Origin: Kuschelorhynchus macadamiae | Taxonomy: Eukaryota > Arthropoda > Insecta > Coleoptera > Curculionidae | NCBI GenBank assembly: GCA_030620095.1 | Contig: JAUTXW010000556.1 | Location: 1,084,001-1,148,000 of the forward strand | Direction: 5' to 3' | Length of the DNA stretch: 64,000 nucleotides | In this document: positions 12,185 through 23,032 of the stretch, piece by piece | Position numbering within the stretch: the first letter of the stretch is position 1 | How the letters are laid out: every line of letters starts with the position of its first letter | Translations under genes and position numbers: made by a program | Notes under the pieces: generated by a model | What the model saw: only the letters and a program-made list of their open reading frames with translations | Told to the model about the DNA's origin: nothing | Databases searched by the model: none

Positions 12185-12754
12185 GTAGCAGTCTTCCGGT
12201 TCGTCTCGCCGAATGCAGACTTCTGTGTTGTTAACATAAGTGGTGCCACGTGTTCGGTTTTGTTGCTTTATTTCGGGGGGAAACGGGAGACTCAACCGCT
12301 CAGGTGGAAACTAACGACCCCGCTAGAAAGGGAGCATACGCTGTGAACGTGTGAGGCCTAGTTGTTCCTGCATTCTATCCCGTTCGTCTGCCGCAGTTCT
12401 ACATAGAATATTAGCGTAACGGCCGCTACGTGGCGGGCGTGGGAGGGGTAAGGGGATAGCTTGAAAGAAAGGGTCATCTCGTGATACAGTAGTACTCTCA
12501 AGGGGCACCTAGTGGAAGCCAAGATGCATTTCAGAAATTAAAAGAGGAAAAATTAAGAAGTATTGGAAAGATTCAGGAAATCCGGAAGTTTAGAGCCCGC
12601 CATCCGGAGTTCCTACCGATAACGTCTCCAAACTGGAATTAGGTGCAGGGTCGACTTCGAGGGTCGCCGATTTAACAACTCTGAGCCCCGGACGGAGAGC
12701 AATCTGGCAATTGCCTTGCAGCAAAGCCAAAGTCCTGTTATGTAACAAGAGAAA
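12185..12754 (-). mobile_element. Solo LTR (copy 2, opposite orientation)
   Basis: Read on the minus strand it starts TGTTACATAACAGG and ends GACTGCTACA. It shares the 250-bp middle block with copy 1: AATGCATCTTGGCTTCCACT, CCCCTTGAGAGTACTACTG, AAGCTATCCCCTTACCCCTC and the GCGGCC-TTACGCTAATATTC box. A polyadenylation signal (AATAAAGCAAC) lies about 80 bp before its end. The ends diverge from copy 1, so it belongs to a sister family. It sits just upstream of the WD40 gene. Confidence 0.65.
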
Positions 12755-12853
12755 CTAATAACCTAATAATAATCATTAGGCCCTAACCTCATAATCTATA
12801 CTGTCTGCTGGTATGTATTGTTTTGGTACGTACTTAAACGTGATTGAATCGTT

Positions 12854-14201
12854 ATGTCGAATTCAATTAATTTTGAAATTATAGCTGGAACCTACGAAGA
12901 ATATTTGTTGGGCTATATTTTTTCGTCAGAAGTAAGTTTTACCTGAATATTTAATATATTGTATAATTATTGTCATGTGTTTTAGAAGCAGACTATCCAG
13001 CAAAGTTTTGCTTCTCATGATCACAGTAGCAGTATACGTTGCCTTACTACAAGCGACAATTATGTAGCCTCCGGGGCTGCTGACGATCGGATAATCGTAT
13101 ACGATATAAAAACTAGAAAAGAACATTGTATGCTTACACATCATAATAGTACTATAACAGCCCTTGCTTTCACAAAAGATAATTCTCATGTAATATCTGC
13201 TTGCCAGGATGGGTCTTTGGCAATTGTTAGAGTGGATAATTGGCAACTAGAAAAATTCTGGGACAAAGCCCATAAAGAAGGTGTTGTTTTGGACATAGCT
13301 GTGCACTCAAGTGGTAAGCTAGCATTAACACTAGGTAGTGATTGTACAATCCATACGTGGAACCTAGTGAAAGGTAGAGCAGCTTATATTATTAATCTTA
13401 AAACTAAATGCAAGGATCCTAAATGTATAGAACATATACTTTTTGCACCAGATGATTCAAGGTTTGCCATATTTGGAGGTAAATTTACAGAAATATGGAG
13501 CATAAAAGTAGGTGGGGTCTTAAAGGTTATTGAACATGAACAAAAAATAACCTGTTGTGTTTGGTTTGACAATGATGCACTGTTTACTGGGTATGAGGAT
13601 GGAAATATAGGGATTATTCATTTGCAAGACGACAAGAAAGTAATAAAGATAGGACACAATGGTGAGTATTATTAAAATTAAAATGTAACATAATATTGTA
13701 TTAATTATACAAATATTTTTAGGAAGAGTAAAAGCAGCTCAATGTTTTGAAGATTTTATTGTAACTGCTTCAAGTACAGGAGAAATTAAAGTATGGAGCA
13801 AAAAATTAAAGGAAATCTGTAAGGTTACAACAGGTTGCAGAATTACTTGTCTTGTCACTGCCAAATTGATTGGCAGCATCAAAAAAGAAGAACCAGATGA
13901 AGTTCAACCTGTACGAGAGGCTCCTCTTAACCAACCTGTAAAAAGCACTGTCATCGTTGAGATTGATGAGAGTTCATCTGACCATGATGAAAAAGAGACT
14001 GAACCACCCAGGAAAAGGAGAAAGAAAAAACATGGATTTCTTGAAACATCTGAAAAACAAAACCTAATGGAAACTTTGAAGCCTAAGAAAAAAATTAGGA
14101 TGAAAACAAATCATAAAGCAAAAATAGATTTGAAAAATAAACTAAGTGCAGAAAAAAGTATATCAGATATTAAGAAAAAAAAGAAAAAAGTTAAACGTTA
14201 A
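12854..14201 (+). CDS. PAK1IP1: PAK1IP1/MAK11-like WD40-repeat protein
   Basis: Three exons, 12854-12931, 12986-13661 and 13723-14201, join in frame to 410 residues with GT-AG introns. The body is a WD40 propeller: repeats start near SIRCLTTSDNYVASGAADD, STITALAFTKDNSHVISAC, VVLDIAVHSSGKLALTLGSD (followed by TIHTWNLVKG), CIEHILFAPDDSRFAIFGG, ITCCVWFDNDALFTGYEDG and VKAAQCFEDFIVTASSTG (followed by EIKVWS). The C-terminal tail is highly basic with Lys/Arg runs, typical of nucleolar proteins. The opening FEIIAGTYEEYLLGY matches the family's N-terminal strand. Members (yeast Mak11, human PAK1IP1) work in nucleoli in 60S ribosome assembly; the human protein also binds PAK1. Start ATG 12854 is well placed before the conserved strand. 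Confidence 0.92.
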
Positions 14202-14540
14202 TACTTGCTGAATGTATTTAAGCTTAATATAGGTATATATATGTTTATATAATACAGTGAAGTTTTATTTCAATATTTTTTATTTTTGAAATTGGCATAC
14301 GAGACTTTACGCATCATCATAAAAAAGGTACAAATGCAAAAAGGTTTCTTATGGAACAGTAAACCTTTCTAGTCGAGTCAATGAACGCAGAGCCTGTGTA
14401 ATTTTAGTTAAAAAAACAAGTTAATTCCTCTTTTACTGCTGCTGCTATTTTTGATTTATATCAATTCAGGTGTCCCAGAATCTAAACTAAGCTTGTTACA
14501 GATGATATTGCATTCTTAAACAATGACCGAGACTGAATTT
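14202..14540. other. 3' flank of the WD40 gene
   Basis: Non-coding. It probably holds the 3' UTR; nothing else stands out. Confidence 0.4.
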
Positions 14541-14850
14541 ATTAGATAAAAGATTTAAAAGCCTTTGGGGATGGTTTGTGTGTAACAAGCTCTTCCTAAA
14601 CACCGATGAAATGATTCAGTGTGAATGTACACTGAGGCACCTAGATGCCTCCCAAAATGATTCAGGAGTGAAATTTTTGGGTGTTTACCTCCTGAGATTA
14701 AACACATTTCTTGTTTTGACTAATTACTTTTGTATTAAATTTTTCGACAAAATTCCAAGTGACATTAAAAAATTGCCACTAAATAAACATGAAGTGGAAA
14801 TTAAAAAACTACTTTTATCAAGAGTTTATTATAACATATTTAAATAAATT
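14541..14850 (+). pseudogene. 3' end of a non-LTR retrotransposon ORF2
   Basis: The plus-strand frame shows a KLFLNTDEM block, VKFLGVYL (the post-catalytic 'FLG' motif of LINE reverse transcriptases) and a C-terminal FDKIPSDIKKLP...LLLSRVYYNIFK segment. The last piece parallels KKLLCSKAYYNIDEF at the C-terminus of the element at 16.4 kb. The part between the motifs is deleted. It is a 5'-truncated, internally deleted fragment of a different family from the nearby full element. Confidence 0.6.
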
Positions 14851-16145
14851 CTTAATACCTACCACTACCATAGCTGGTCATTGATATTGGCTTCGGTTGC
14901 TGTCTTGATGAAAATAACACCAATCTCTCTAAGTTATATATCAAAGTACGTTGTTTTAAATTGTCATATGTCATGTTAATATGTTTTTTTTGTTTCCATG
15001 TAATTTTATTTTAAGTTGTGTATGTAGGTATGACAGTTTTAATTGATACTTTCTATTTTATTAGAATTTGAAGTGCATAAAACATAAGTGTACCTACACG
15101 TAAGTAGACAAAATAAATGTGAAAGCCAAATTTCTGAGGTATCCAAACTAGAGAGTGTAAAAAATATGAGTTATATGAAGTTTTTCTTTGCAAAATATGT
15201 TGTTTGTGTGTAATTTAATGTTCAAAATTGAAAATGAAGCTTTGACATATTCATTTTTAATTTTACCAAAAACAACGTTTAGCTAATTCAAAAAATTGAT
15301 TTTAACTTTATTTTCGAATTTTTTTTGTACCATATATATAGAATCACATATATTTTCGAATTAACCATATTTTTAGGATAAGCAAAACTTTTTATGATGA
15401 ATAATTTTTTTTGATAAAGTCAGTAATAAAAAACATACATAAGAATATATTATAAATTGTGCGTCGTTAAAACACTTTTAAAATTATATATAAAATATTT
15501 ATCATGTTAATAGACAGTCATGAGTAATGTTTTCAAAGCCACTGTTTGTTTCATAGCGTCTTCGTCATAGTCTAATATGCTTAAATGAATTTAATCGTGT
15601 ATTTGAAAACCTGTCGCGTATAAATAATAATAAAATACTTTTTTTCTAACGTTTTCCGCTGTAGCCATAGTAACACAGTCAAATTCTTGAATCATAGATG
15701 AGTTGACTGTGCGGACCAACAGCAATGATAATGTATGTAATCGCAATATTACATACATTATCATAAAGTACATGGTAGCGAAATACTCGGAAGAAAACGG
15801 TATTTTATAAAAACCACAGGAGCCACTTCCTTTCTATTTGAAAAAAATTGAGTAAACACAAAAATACTGATTTTACTTACTTCAAACGGACATAAAATAG
15901 TTTATAGGATCAACAGAGGTAAGCTTGTATTTTTCCCTTACTACTAGATCAGAAATGAACCGATTTAAGTGATTCATAGCATGCTAGATTGAAAAAAATA
16001 TATATCATAAAAATTCCTCCATCTGTCAAAAACTGACAAATCGGGTGTCATTGCGCTCAGAACGCTATCGAAAAAATTTAAAATATATAGAGGGTGTCCC
16101 ATTTAAGAATCGAAAGTTGCCGTCATTTACGGTCAAACCGTTAGT
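14851..16145. other. Gene-free region between LINE fragments
   Basis: AT-rich sequence without supported genes. It includes the hairpin at 15725-15764 and a diverged GAGGGTGTCCCATTTAAGAA copy of the dispersed CAGGGTGT motif at about 16090. Confidence 0.45.
15725..15764. repeat. Perfect 17-bp hairpin
   Basis: ATGATAATGTATGTAAT at 15725-15741 is followed by a 6-nt spacer (CGCAAT) and its exact reverse complement at 15748-15764. Confidence 0.9.
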
Positions 16146-16455
16146 AATTCAAATTCAAAAAGTACTTTATTGTCGAAGAATATAGAATTCTATTGACAAA
16201 GCATGTTAAAATTATAACTACGTAAAATTAAACATATACAAGTGAAAAGTAACTGAAACAAACATAACAAAGATAATAAATGTGAGTAAAATCATAAAAC
16301 TATGAACCTCTAAAGGATCAAAACAAGCATAAGTAATCAAAAATCATAAAAAAATAGTAAATATAAAAACAACAATGTACATTCATAAATATAAAGAAAA
16401 AACAAACTACAAAATTTAAAGAATGAGATCATAAGTCTATTGATTAAGGAAGATT

Positions 16456-19319
16456 TCACAACGTATCTGCATAGAACTCGTCAATGTTATAATAAGCCTT
16501 GCTACATAGAAGCTTTTTAAGGCATTTTTTAAAGCCTGTAAGTGAGGCAGAATTTCTTAGAAATGTTGGCAAATGATTATACATTTTGCGACCCTCATAA
16601 ATCAATGATTTTTTAATTAAAGTAGTGGCAGGTATAGGCAAAGGTAAATCCATGGCCTGTCGGGTTTCACGCTGAGGAACTGGATCTCTAATACTATTTC
16701 GATTTTTAAAAACAAGGGATGTAGTTTCTAGTATAAATAATGATGTAAGAGTGAGAATGTTCTGAGACAGAAAGTGTGGTTTACAGGATTCTCTTGGTGT
16801 AATACCCAGAATGGCTCGGACTGCCTTCTTCTGCAAGACAAACAAAATGTTCAAGTATTGCTGACTGGAAACACCCCAAAATGGAATGCCATACCTGAGA
16901 TGAGATTCGAACAGTGAAAAATAGACTGTCGGGCCATTTCTGGACCGAGCTCTCTAGCTGCAACCCTAATTGCAAAACAACCTGATGAGAGTCTCTTGCC
17001 TAATCCCAATATGTGGTCCACGAAGCGAAGTCCGTTGTCAATTAAGACTCCCAAGAACTTGGTACTTGGCTGCTCATGGAGAGAACTACCGCCCAACTCC
17101 AAACCCTGCATATCACATTTAAAACCAATTACAGTAGTTTTACTAATATTTAATGAAAGTCGATTTGAGCTGCACCAATCATGAATGAGTTTAAGGTCAT
17201 TTGTGATATTTTCCTTTAGCCGATCGATACTCCTGTGGTGCCACACAACCGACGTATCGTCAGCAAAAAGGGTAAAGCTTCCAGATATTTTAATTTGAAC
17301 CAGATCATTTATGTAGAGTAAGAATAAAAGGGGTCCCAATACAGATCCCTGTGGAACACCACATTGGACACCCAGGATTCCTGAGTGCCTGCCTGAACTC
17401 ATCACAGACTGACTGCGACCCTCAAGATATGACCCAAACCAAGAGAGAGAGGATCCTCTAAACCCATATAGTTGAAGCTTCGACAGTAATATTCCATGAT
17501 CGACGCAGTCAAATGCCTTCGATATATCACAGAACACCGCCGCAACCGCGTCACCTTGGTTCATGTGGGAGTAAACCCTCTCCAGAAAAGAAAAAATGGC
17601 ATCATGTGTTCCCTTAAATTGCTGAAAACCAAACTGGTCAGCTGTGATTATGTCATTTGCTTCAAGATAAGTCCAAATTTTTTTCTTTACAATTTTTTCA
17701 AATAATTTGGACACTGTAGATAAAAGGGAAATTGGGCGAAAATTTGAGGGGTCCTCCAAATCCCCTCCCTTGTGCAGGGGGATCACTACTGCCGCCTTCA
17801 AGCAATCGGGAAATACCCCCGTACTCCATGAAAAATTAACGGCCTCAGCCAGGGCCTCTAGTGCACAATCAGGCAGCCGCAGCAGTACCTCTGCAGATAT
17901 TCCATCCTCTCCAGAAGATTTTCTTTTTCTTATTTCGCGAAGTGCACCCTTAACTTCATTTATCGTGGTAGGAAAAAAGTAGAAAGAGCCAGGAACAGAG
18001 ACGTTTTCAAGATAGGAGAGAGGATTAACAGGGGATGTTATTCCACGAGTCAAATTTCCAGCAATGGAGCAGTAATATTTATTTAATTTATCAGGATCTA
18101 TGCCCACATTGTTACCGCTCTTTCTGGTTTTACTTCGTATATCCTGAATGATGGACCAACTTTCTTTTTGTTTATTTTCAGCATTTGAAAGCCTGTTATT
18201 ATAATATAATCTTTTTGCGGTCTTTAAAATGTTTCTATAGGTACTACGATATTTATTACAATAAGATATAAAGCTTAGGTTATCACAATATTTCTTTATA
18301 TGATTGAGGCTTCGAAGATTTGCTGCAGATATTTTTAATCCCTTAGTAAGCCAGGGTTTTAATTTAGTGACCCTCGGTTTGATCCATCTCAATGGAAACG
18401 CGCGGTTAAAGAGGTCCATTAAGACAGAATAAAACGTGGCAATTGGTTCAGGAGAATAATCAATACCTGTCCAATTTACGCCAAGACAAATCACATGAAA
18501 CCGGTCAAAATTAATTCGGTTAAAAATCCTACCACGCCGACGTTCTCTTTTAAGTTTAACATTAAAATCAATCAAGGTACAACACACCGCCTCATGGTCA
18601 GAAAGCCCCGCATTTACTACTGAGCATATCACATGATCATAATTAGAGCACATATAGTCAATTAAAGTGGCTGAAGTTCGGGTTATGCGAGTTGGTGTGT
18701 CGACATGCATGTTTAACCCGTAGGAAATAAGAGAATTTGCTAGCATAACTGAATTGACTGAATTTTTGTCGAGAAAATTAATATTTATGTCCCCTGCCAA
18801 AAGCAATTTGGCACATGGGGATATTTCAGAGAGGATGATGTCAAGCCTTTGCAAAAATTGTCCAACTTGTGAAGACGGCGAACGATATGCACAAAGAACA
18901 TACAAATTATTCTTTTTACAGTAACTCAAACAGAACTCAAAGGTACCCTCCTCTAGCAAGTAATTGTACTTATCAACAGACACAAAATAATACTTATCAA
19001 GATAATTTTTTTTAATTAAAATTAAGGTTCCACCATGCAGTGAATTTTCTCTACAAAATAGGGAAACAGGCATATACTCTGGCACAGAAAAACACTCATC
19101 CGGTTTTAGCCAATGTTCAGTAACTAGAACAATATCAGGAAAGTTCATACTTTCCAAAAAGATATACAAATCATCACATTTATTTCTTAGGGATTGGATG
19201 TTTAACAGTAAAATAGACAGATCACAATTATTGTCATTCTTGTGTTTAGCATTAATTGAGTTACAATTGGTTAACGATTCTGCCCGAGGAGGGGAATCTA
19301 TAAAAAAACATTTTCGTCT
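16456..19319 (-). pseudogene. Retrotransposon ORF2: endonuclease-reverse transcriptase, one frameshift
   Basis: The frame is open from 19319 with no ATG before the endonuclease. The conserved start NIQSLRNKCDDL lies at about 19201-19167, upstream of the first in-frame Met (about 19147). The AP-endonuclease domain shows TEHWLKPDE, LLAGDINI and the SDHEAV box. The reverse transcriptase shows AFDCVDH, GVPQGSVLGPLLFLLYINDL and the catalytic FADD. At about 16920, in 'ARQ' of the thumb region, one base is missing: the frame that continues the protein (YFSLFESHLRYGIPFWGV) is a different one and runs to the stop at 16456 (LLCSKAYYNIDEFYADTL). So this copy cannot make full ORF2. Function in the family: target-primed reverse transcription. 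Translation probably depends on ORF1 (see the slippery site). Confidence 0.9.
19276..19307 (-). promoter_or_regulatory. Candidate -1 ribosomal frameshift site joining ORF1 to ORF2
   Basis: ORF1 ends GTT TTT TTA TAG. The heptamer T TTT TTA (19307-19301) has the X XXY YYZ form in the ORF1 frame, the same heptamer as the HIV-1 gag-pol site. A -1 slip reads ATA GAT TCC and stays in the ORF2 frame. Directly downstream a hairpin can form: GATTC (19298-19294) pairs GAATC (19280-19276) and CCC (19293-19291) pairs GGG (19285-19283), with a 5-nt loop and a 2-nt bulge. The frame overlap is only 22 nt and the heptamer lies within it. Function is inferred; reinitiation is the alternative. Confidence 0.6.
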
Positions 19320-20716
19320 CTATTCTCTTGATCAGTACTATCGTCACTATGACCACCAGTGCTACTATGCAGATCATTTGGCCTCCCCCCATCATTCGCA
19401 TCATCAGCTGCCAACACTTCGATTTCATTGAACTCTTTACACCTACTTACAAAAATCAAATTGCTTACAGTACTTGCATTATTTGTCAGAGAATCTAGAA
19501 TCCCTTCACAAATATGCCTCCGCTTGCGTCGAAAACCTCCCATTGAGTTAGAATCAATAAATAACAGTCTACCCTCAGTCAACCTAGAAAGTCTGTCAAC
19601 AAACAAATAAAGTTTTTCATTAAATTTTACAATCAAATCATCATTATGCCTATCTTGATCCCGTGTGCAAGGAACTGATATAACAATTATATTTGTGCGC
19701 GAACAACAATGTCTAAGTTTTGAAAGTATCATTTTAAATGAAGGAAACTGCCCCTTGGCTAAGTCATTTGAACCAAACGCTAGTATTATATAATCTCTAT
19801 AACTCAACTTATCTGCCATCTTATCTACGTCTTCCATCACATTTTTCGTTAGTGCTCCAGGTTTAAAAAAATTTGTAATTTGGTACTGTGTTTGAGCACC
19901 AAGCAGTTTTCTTAATAAATGGCCAAGGCCACGACCAAGATCATCTCCCAAAATTAAAATTTTTGGTCTACCTATGTGGTTCTGTGCATCGACAATGACT
20001 TCATGCACCAGTGCTTCAGTATCAGACCTTGCAGTAGTATTCTCTTCAGATGATTTAGGGTTAGCCCGATGAGTATCAACTTCTACTAAATCCTCTTTAG
20101 CCAGTATGGCAGTGACGTCAGTATTCTCCCCTTCAACAAGCTCACTGGAAAAAGAGGGGCCAATCATTTTTTGTTTTAAAGATTTAATCTCCATGCTGTA
20201 GTTCATATTTTCTTCCTCAAGTGTCTCTACGGTGGTTTTCATATTTTTTAAGAAAATCAAGTTTTTTTCCAAGTCTGACTTGTATTTATCCAATGAAGCC
20301 TGCGAGTCGTTCAACCGTAGGTCTAGAACCTGGTTTCTTTTGCTAAGATCTGCTACACTTTTCCTTAGTTTCTCGGTTTCAAGCTTAAATGCATCCAGAC
20401 GAACTTCATACTCCTTTTCTGCAACAATAACATCGATCTTAAAGTCCTTAGATGTTCGTTTAAGTCGTTTTATAAATAAGTCCTTATTCTTGATCGCATC
20501 TTCCAGTTCACGAATCTGCTCCTTAAAGGTTTCCAGTTCATACTCGGCTCTTTCTGATGCAAGCTGGCACGCCTCGGAACAAAGAATTCTATAACCAGTT
20601 AAAAATGTGAATTTCCCAACTCTCTCCAAACAGGATGGATGAAAAACGCCGAAGCAATTCAAACAAAAATAGTTTCTTACATCTTTAGTTGCACAACATT
20701 TAAAGTTTCCTAGCAT
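19298..20716 (-). CDS. Retrotransposon ORF1: PHD-like finger, coiled coil, SGNH esterase
   Basis: 472 residues, uninterrupted. Residues 7-50 form a PHD/C4HC3-like finger (CC near 7-8, CLNC 18-21, H26, C29, C46, C50). Residues about 55-190 are heptad-rich and very charged, a long coiled coil likely to oligomerise the protein. Residues about 250-415 are an SGNH/GDSL hydrolase-like domain: block I reads ILILGDDLGRGLG, with Asp where the nucleophilic Ser is expected, block III reads AFGSNDLAKG, and a late DSNS...RRHICEG segment could supply the Asp/His. The acidic tail ends DENVFL before TAG. ORF1 esterases occur in CR1/L2-type elements and are thought to help RNP or membrane association. The Ser-to-Asp change suggests lost or altered catalysis in this copy or family. 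Confidence 0.9.
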   Translation of the reverse strand: MLGNFKCCATKDVRNYFCLNCFGVFHPSCLERVGKFTFLTGYRILCSEACQLASERAEYELETFKEQIRELEDAIKNKDLFIKRLKRTSKDFKIDVIVAEKEYEVRLDAFKLETEKLRKSVADLSKRNQVLDLRLNDSQASLDKYKSDLEKNLIFLKNMKTTVETLEEENMNYSMEIKSLKQKMIGPSFSSELVEGENTDVTAILAKEDLVEVDTHRANPKSSEENTTARSDTEALVHEVIVDAQNHIGRPKILILGDDLGRGLGHLLRKLLGAQTQYQITNFFKPGALTKNVMEDVDKMADKLSYRDYIILAFGSNDLAKGQFPSFKMILSKLRHCCSRTNIIVISVPCTRDQDRHNDDLIVKFNEKLYLFVDRLSRLTEGRLLFIDSNSMGGFRRKRRHICEGILDSLTNNASTVSNLIFVSRCKEFNEIEVLAADDANDGGRPNDLHSSTGGHSDDSTDQENRDENVFL

Positions 20717-20800
20717 GATTTAGTCTAATCAATGCAATATTGTATTAGAAAAGAATAAACTAATAAAGAGAATTTGAATTTGAGTATAAATAAAAAATCA

Positions 20801-21830
<1,030 letters not shown>

Positions 21831-21854
21831 ATACCAAAAATTTTAAACCGGGAA

Positions 21855-22140
21855 GGCCCTTACCATATGTAAAGGGCACAACAGACAGCATCGGAAGAAT
21901 TCTTAGGAAAAAAACATTCAACTATTACACAAGCCCCAAACAACCATAGGTAAGTAAACAAGTGAAAACCAAAAAACAAAATCAAATTGGAAATCCACGG
22001 AGCATACAGCATTTCATCCCGGGAAGGTGAAAGACTGTATGTGGGGCAAACTAACAGGTGAATATCAGCAAGAGTAGAGCATGAACTTATCATCAGAAAC
22101 AAACAACCAACCTCGGCCCTATTCCTTCATCATATATACA
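21855..22140 (+). mobile_element. Penelope-like element, N-terminal GIY-YIG part (opposite strand)
   Basis: Plus-strand translation, with frame changes, gives PYVKGTTDSIGRILRKKNI, then KIKLEIHGAYSI, then RLYVGQTNR, a stop, and ISARVEHEL...NKQPTSAL. These are the conserved linker (KGxxxxIGRIL) and the GIY and YIG motifs of Penelope-like elements. It is oriented opposite to the neighbouring C-terminal piece. Confidence 0.65.
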
Positions 22141-23032
22141 AACAAATATCACACTCTATTATATTTTTTAAAGAAAAATTCAGGACAGAGAGATAAACAC
22201 TGATATTTAGTCTTTTAAATGACTGGGAATTTCATTGCCGATTTTAGAATTTATTGGCCTTAGCTAATTCAAGTAAGTCTTGTCAGTTCTACAACAGATG
22301 GCCTCAAGTTGAATATATGCAGGAGTGATTCAAGATATCTACTCTCCACATTCTAAGAATTACAGTTTTCATTGAGATATCCGACAAGCAAAGTATGGGT
22401 ATAAGCAGGAGACAAGGGCGATAAATTATTTGCAATAGAACTTAATTGTCTATAGCTAACTAAAGGATGTTCATACAACAAAACCAGCAAGGTTTTCTTA
22501 TTTTTAAAATGTACCTGTGGATTTATAAAATTTCCAATTTTACAAATCCAACATATTTATGACGCAACACTAATGGTATTTATCTGTATTTATCACATAT
22601 ACACATGCTCCACAAACTCCAGTAGCTCTATCTGCTCGGTAAAGTATGTAGCCAGGTATACTTATTAGTCAGAATAATCTGAGCCAGGTTTCTGATATAT
22701 CTAAAATGTGGAACTGTTCATGGAGTAGAAGGTCTTTCAAATCAAGAAAGGAGGACATCAGAGAGTTTATAATACCATGTGCAGCACAGAAGTTTGTGGT
22801 CAAGACATTCTAAAAGCTATTCACATTATAATTAGAATATATTAGTTCACATGTCTGTGAAAAAATAATGGAGGTTATTTGAGCTCAATGAAAGAATAAT
22901 TCATTATAAAATGAGATAAATAAATAGATAGAGATAAAAAAAATAAAATGTATAATTTATACAAATATACATTTAATTCACACAAAACCAAATGAAACAT
23001 ACAATAATTCTATATTATCAAAAAACTTCACT
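22141..23032. other. Gene-free stretch downstream of folliculin
   Basis: AT-rich; the part next to 23033 is the probable 3' UTR of folliculin. No repeat family was recognised. Confidence 0.4.

Larger units (their letters stand above)
16148..20800 (-). mobile_element. Near full-length CR1/L2-type non-LTR retrotransposon
   Basis: One element on the minus strand: 5' UTR (from about 20800, not exactly delimited), ORF1 (20716-19298), ORF2 (19319-16456), a 300-bp 3' UTR and a 3' end AATAAAGTACTTTTTGAATT with a short TTGAAT repeat instead of poly(A). The PHD plus esterase ORF1 and the microsatellite-like tail fit the CR1/L2/Crack group of the Jockey superclade (Kapitonov and Jukka-type CR1 elements are known to carry esterase and PHD domains). 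A clear target duplication was not found. Apart from one frameshift in ORF2 the coding capacity is intact, so the insertion is young. Confidence 0.88.

Noticed and set aside
16996..17982. Plus-strand frames of 62-91 residues
   Set aside because: They are antisense shadows of the retrotransposon ORF2.
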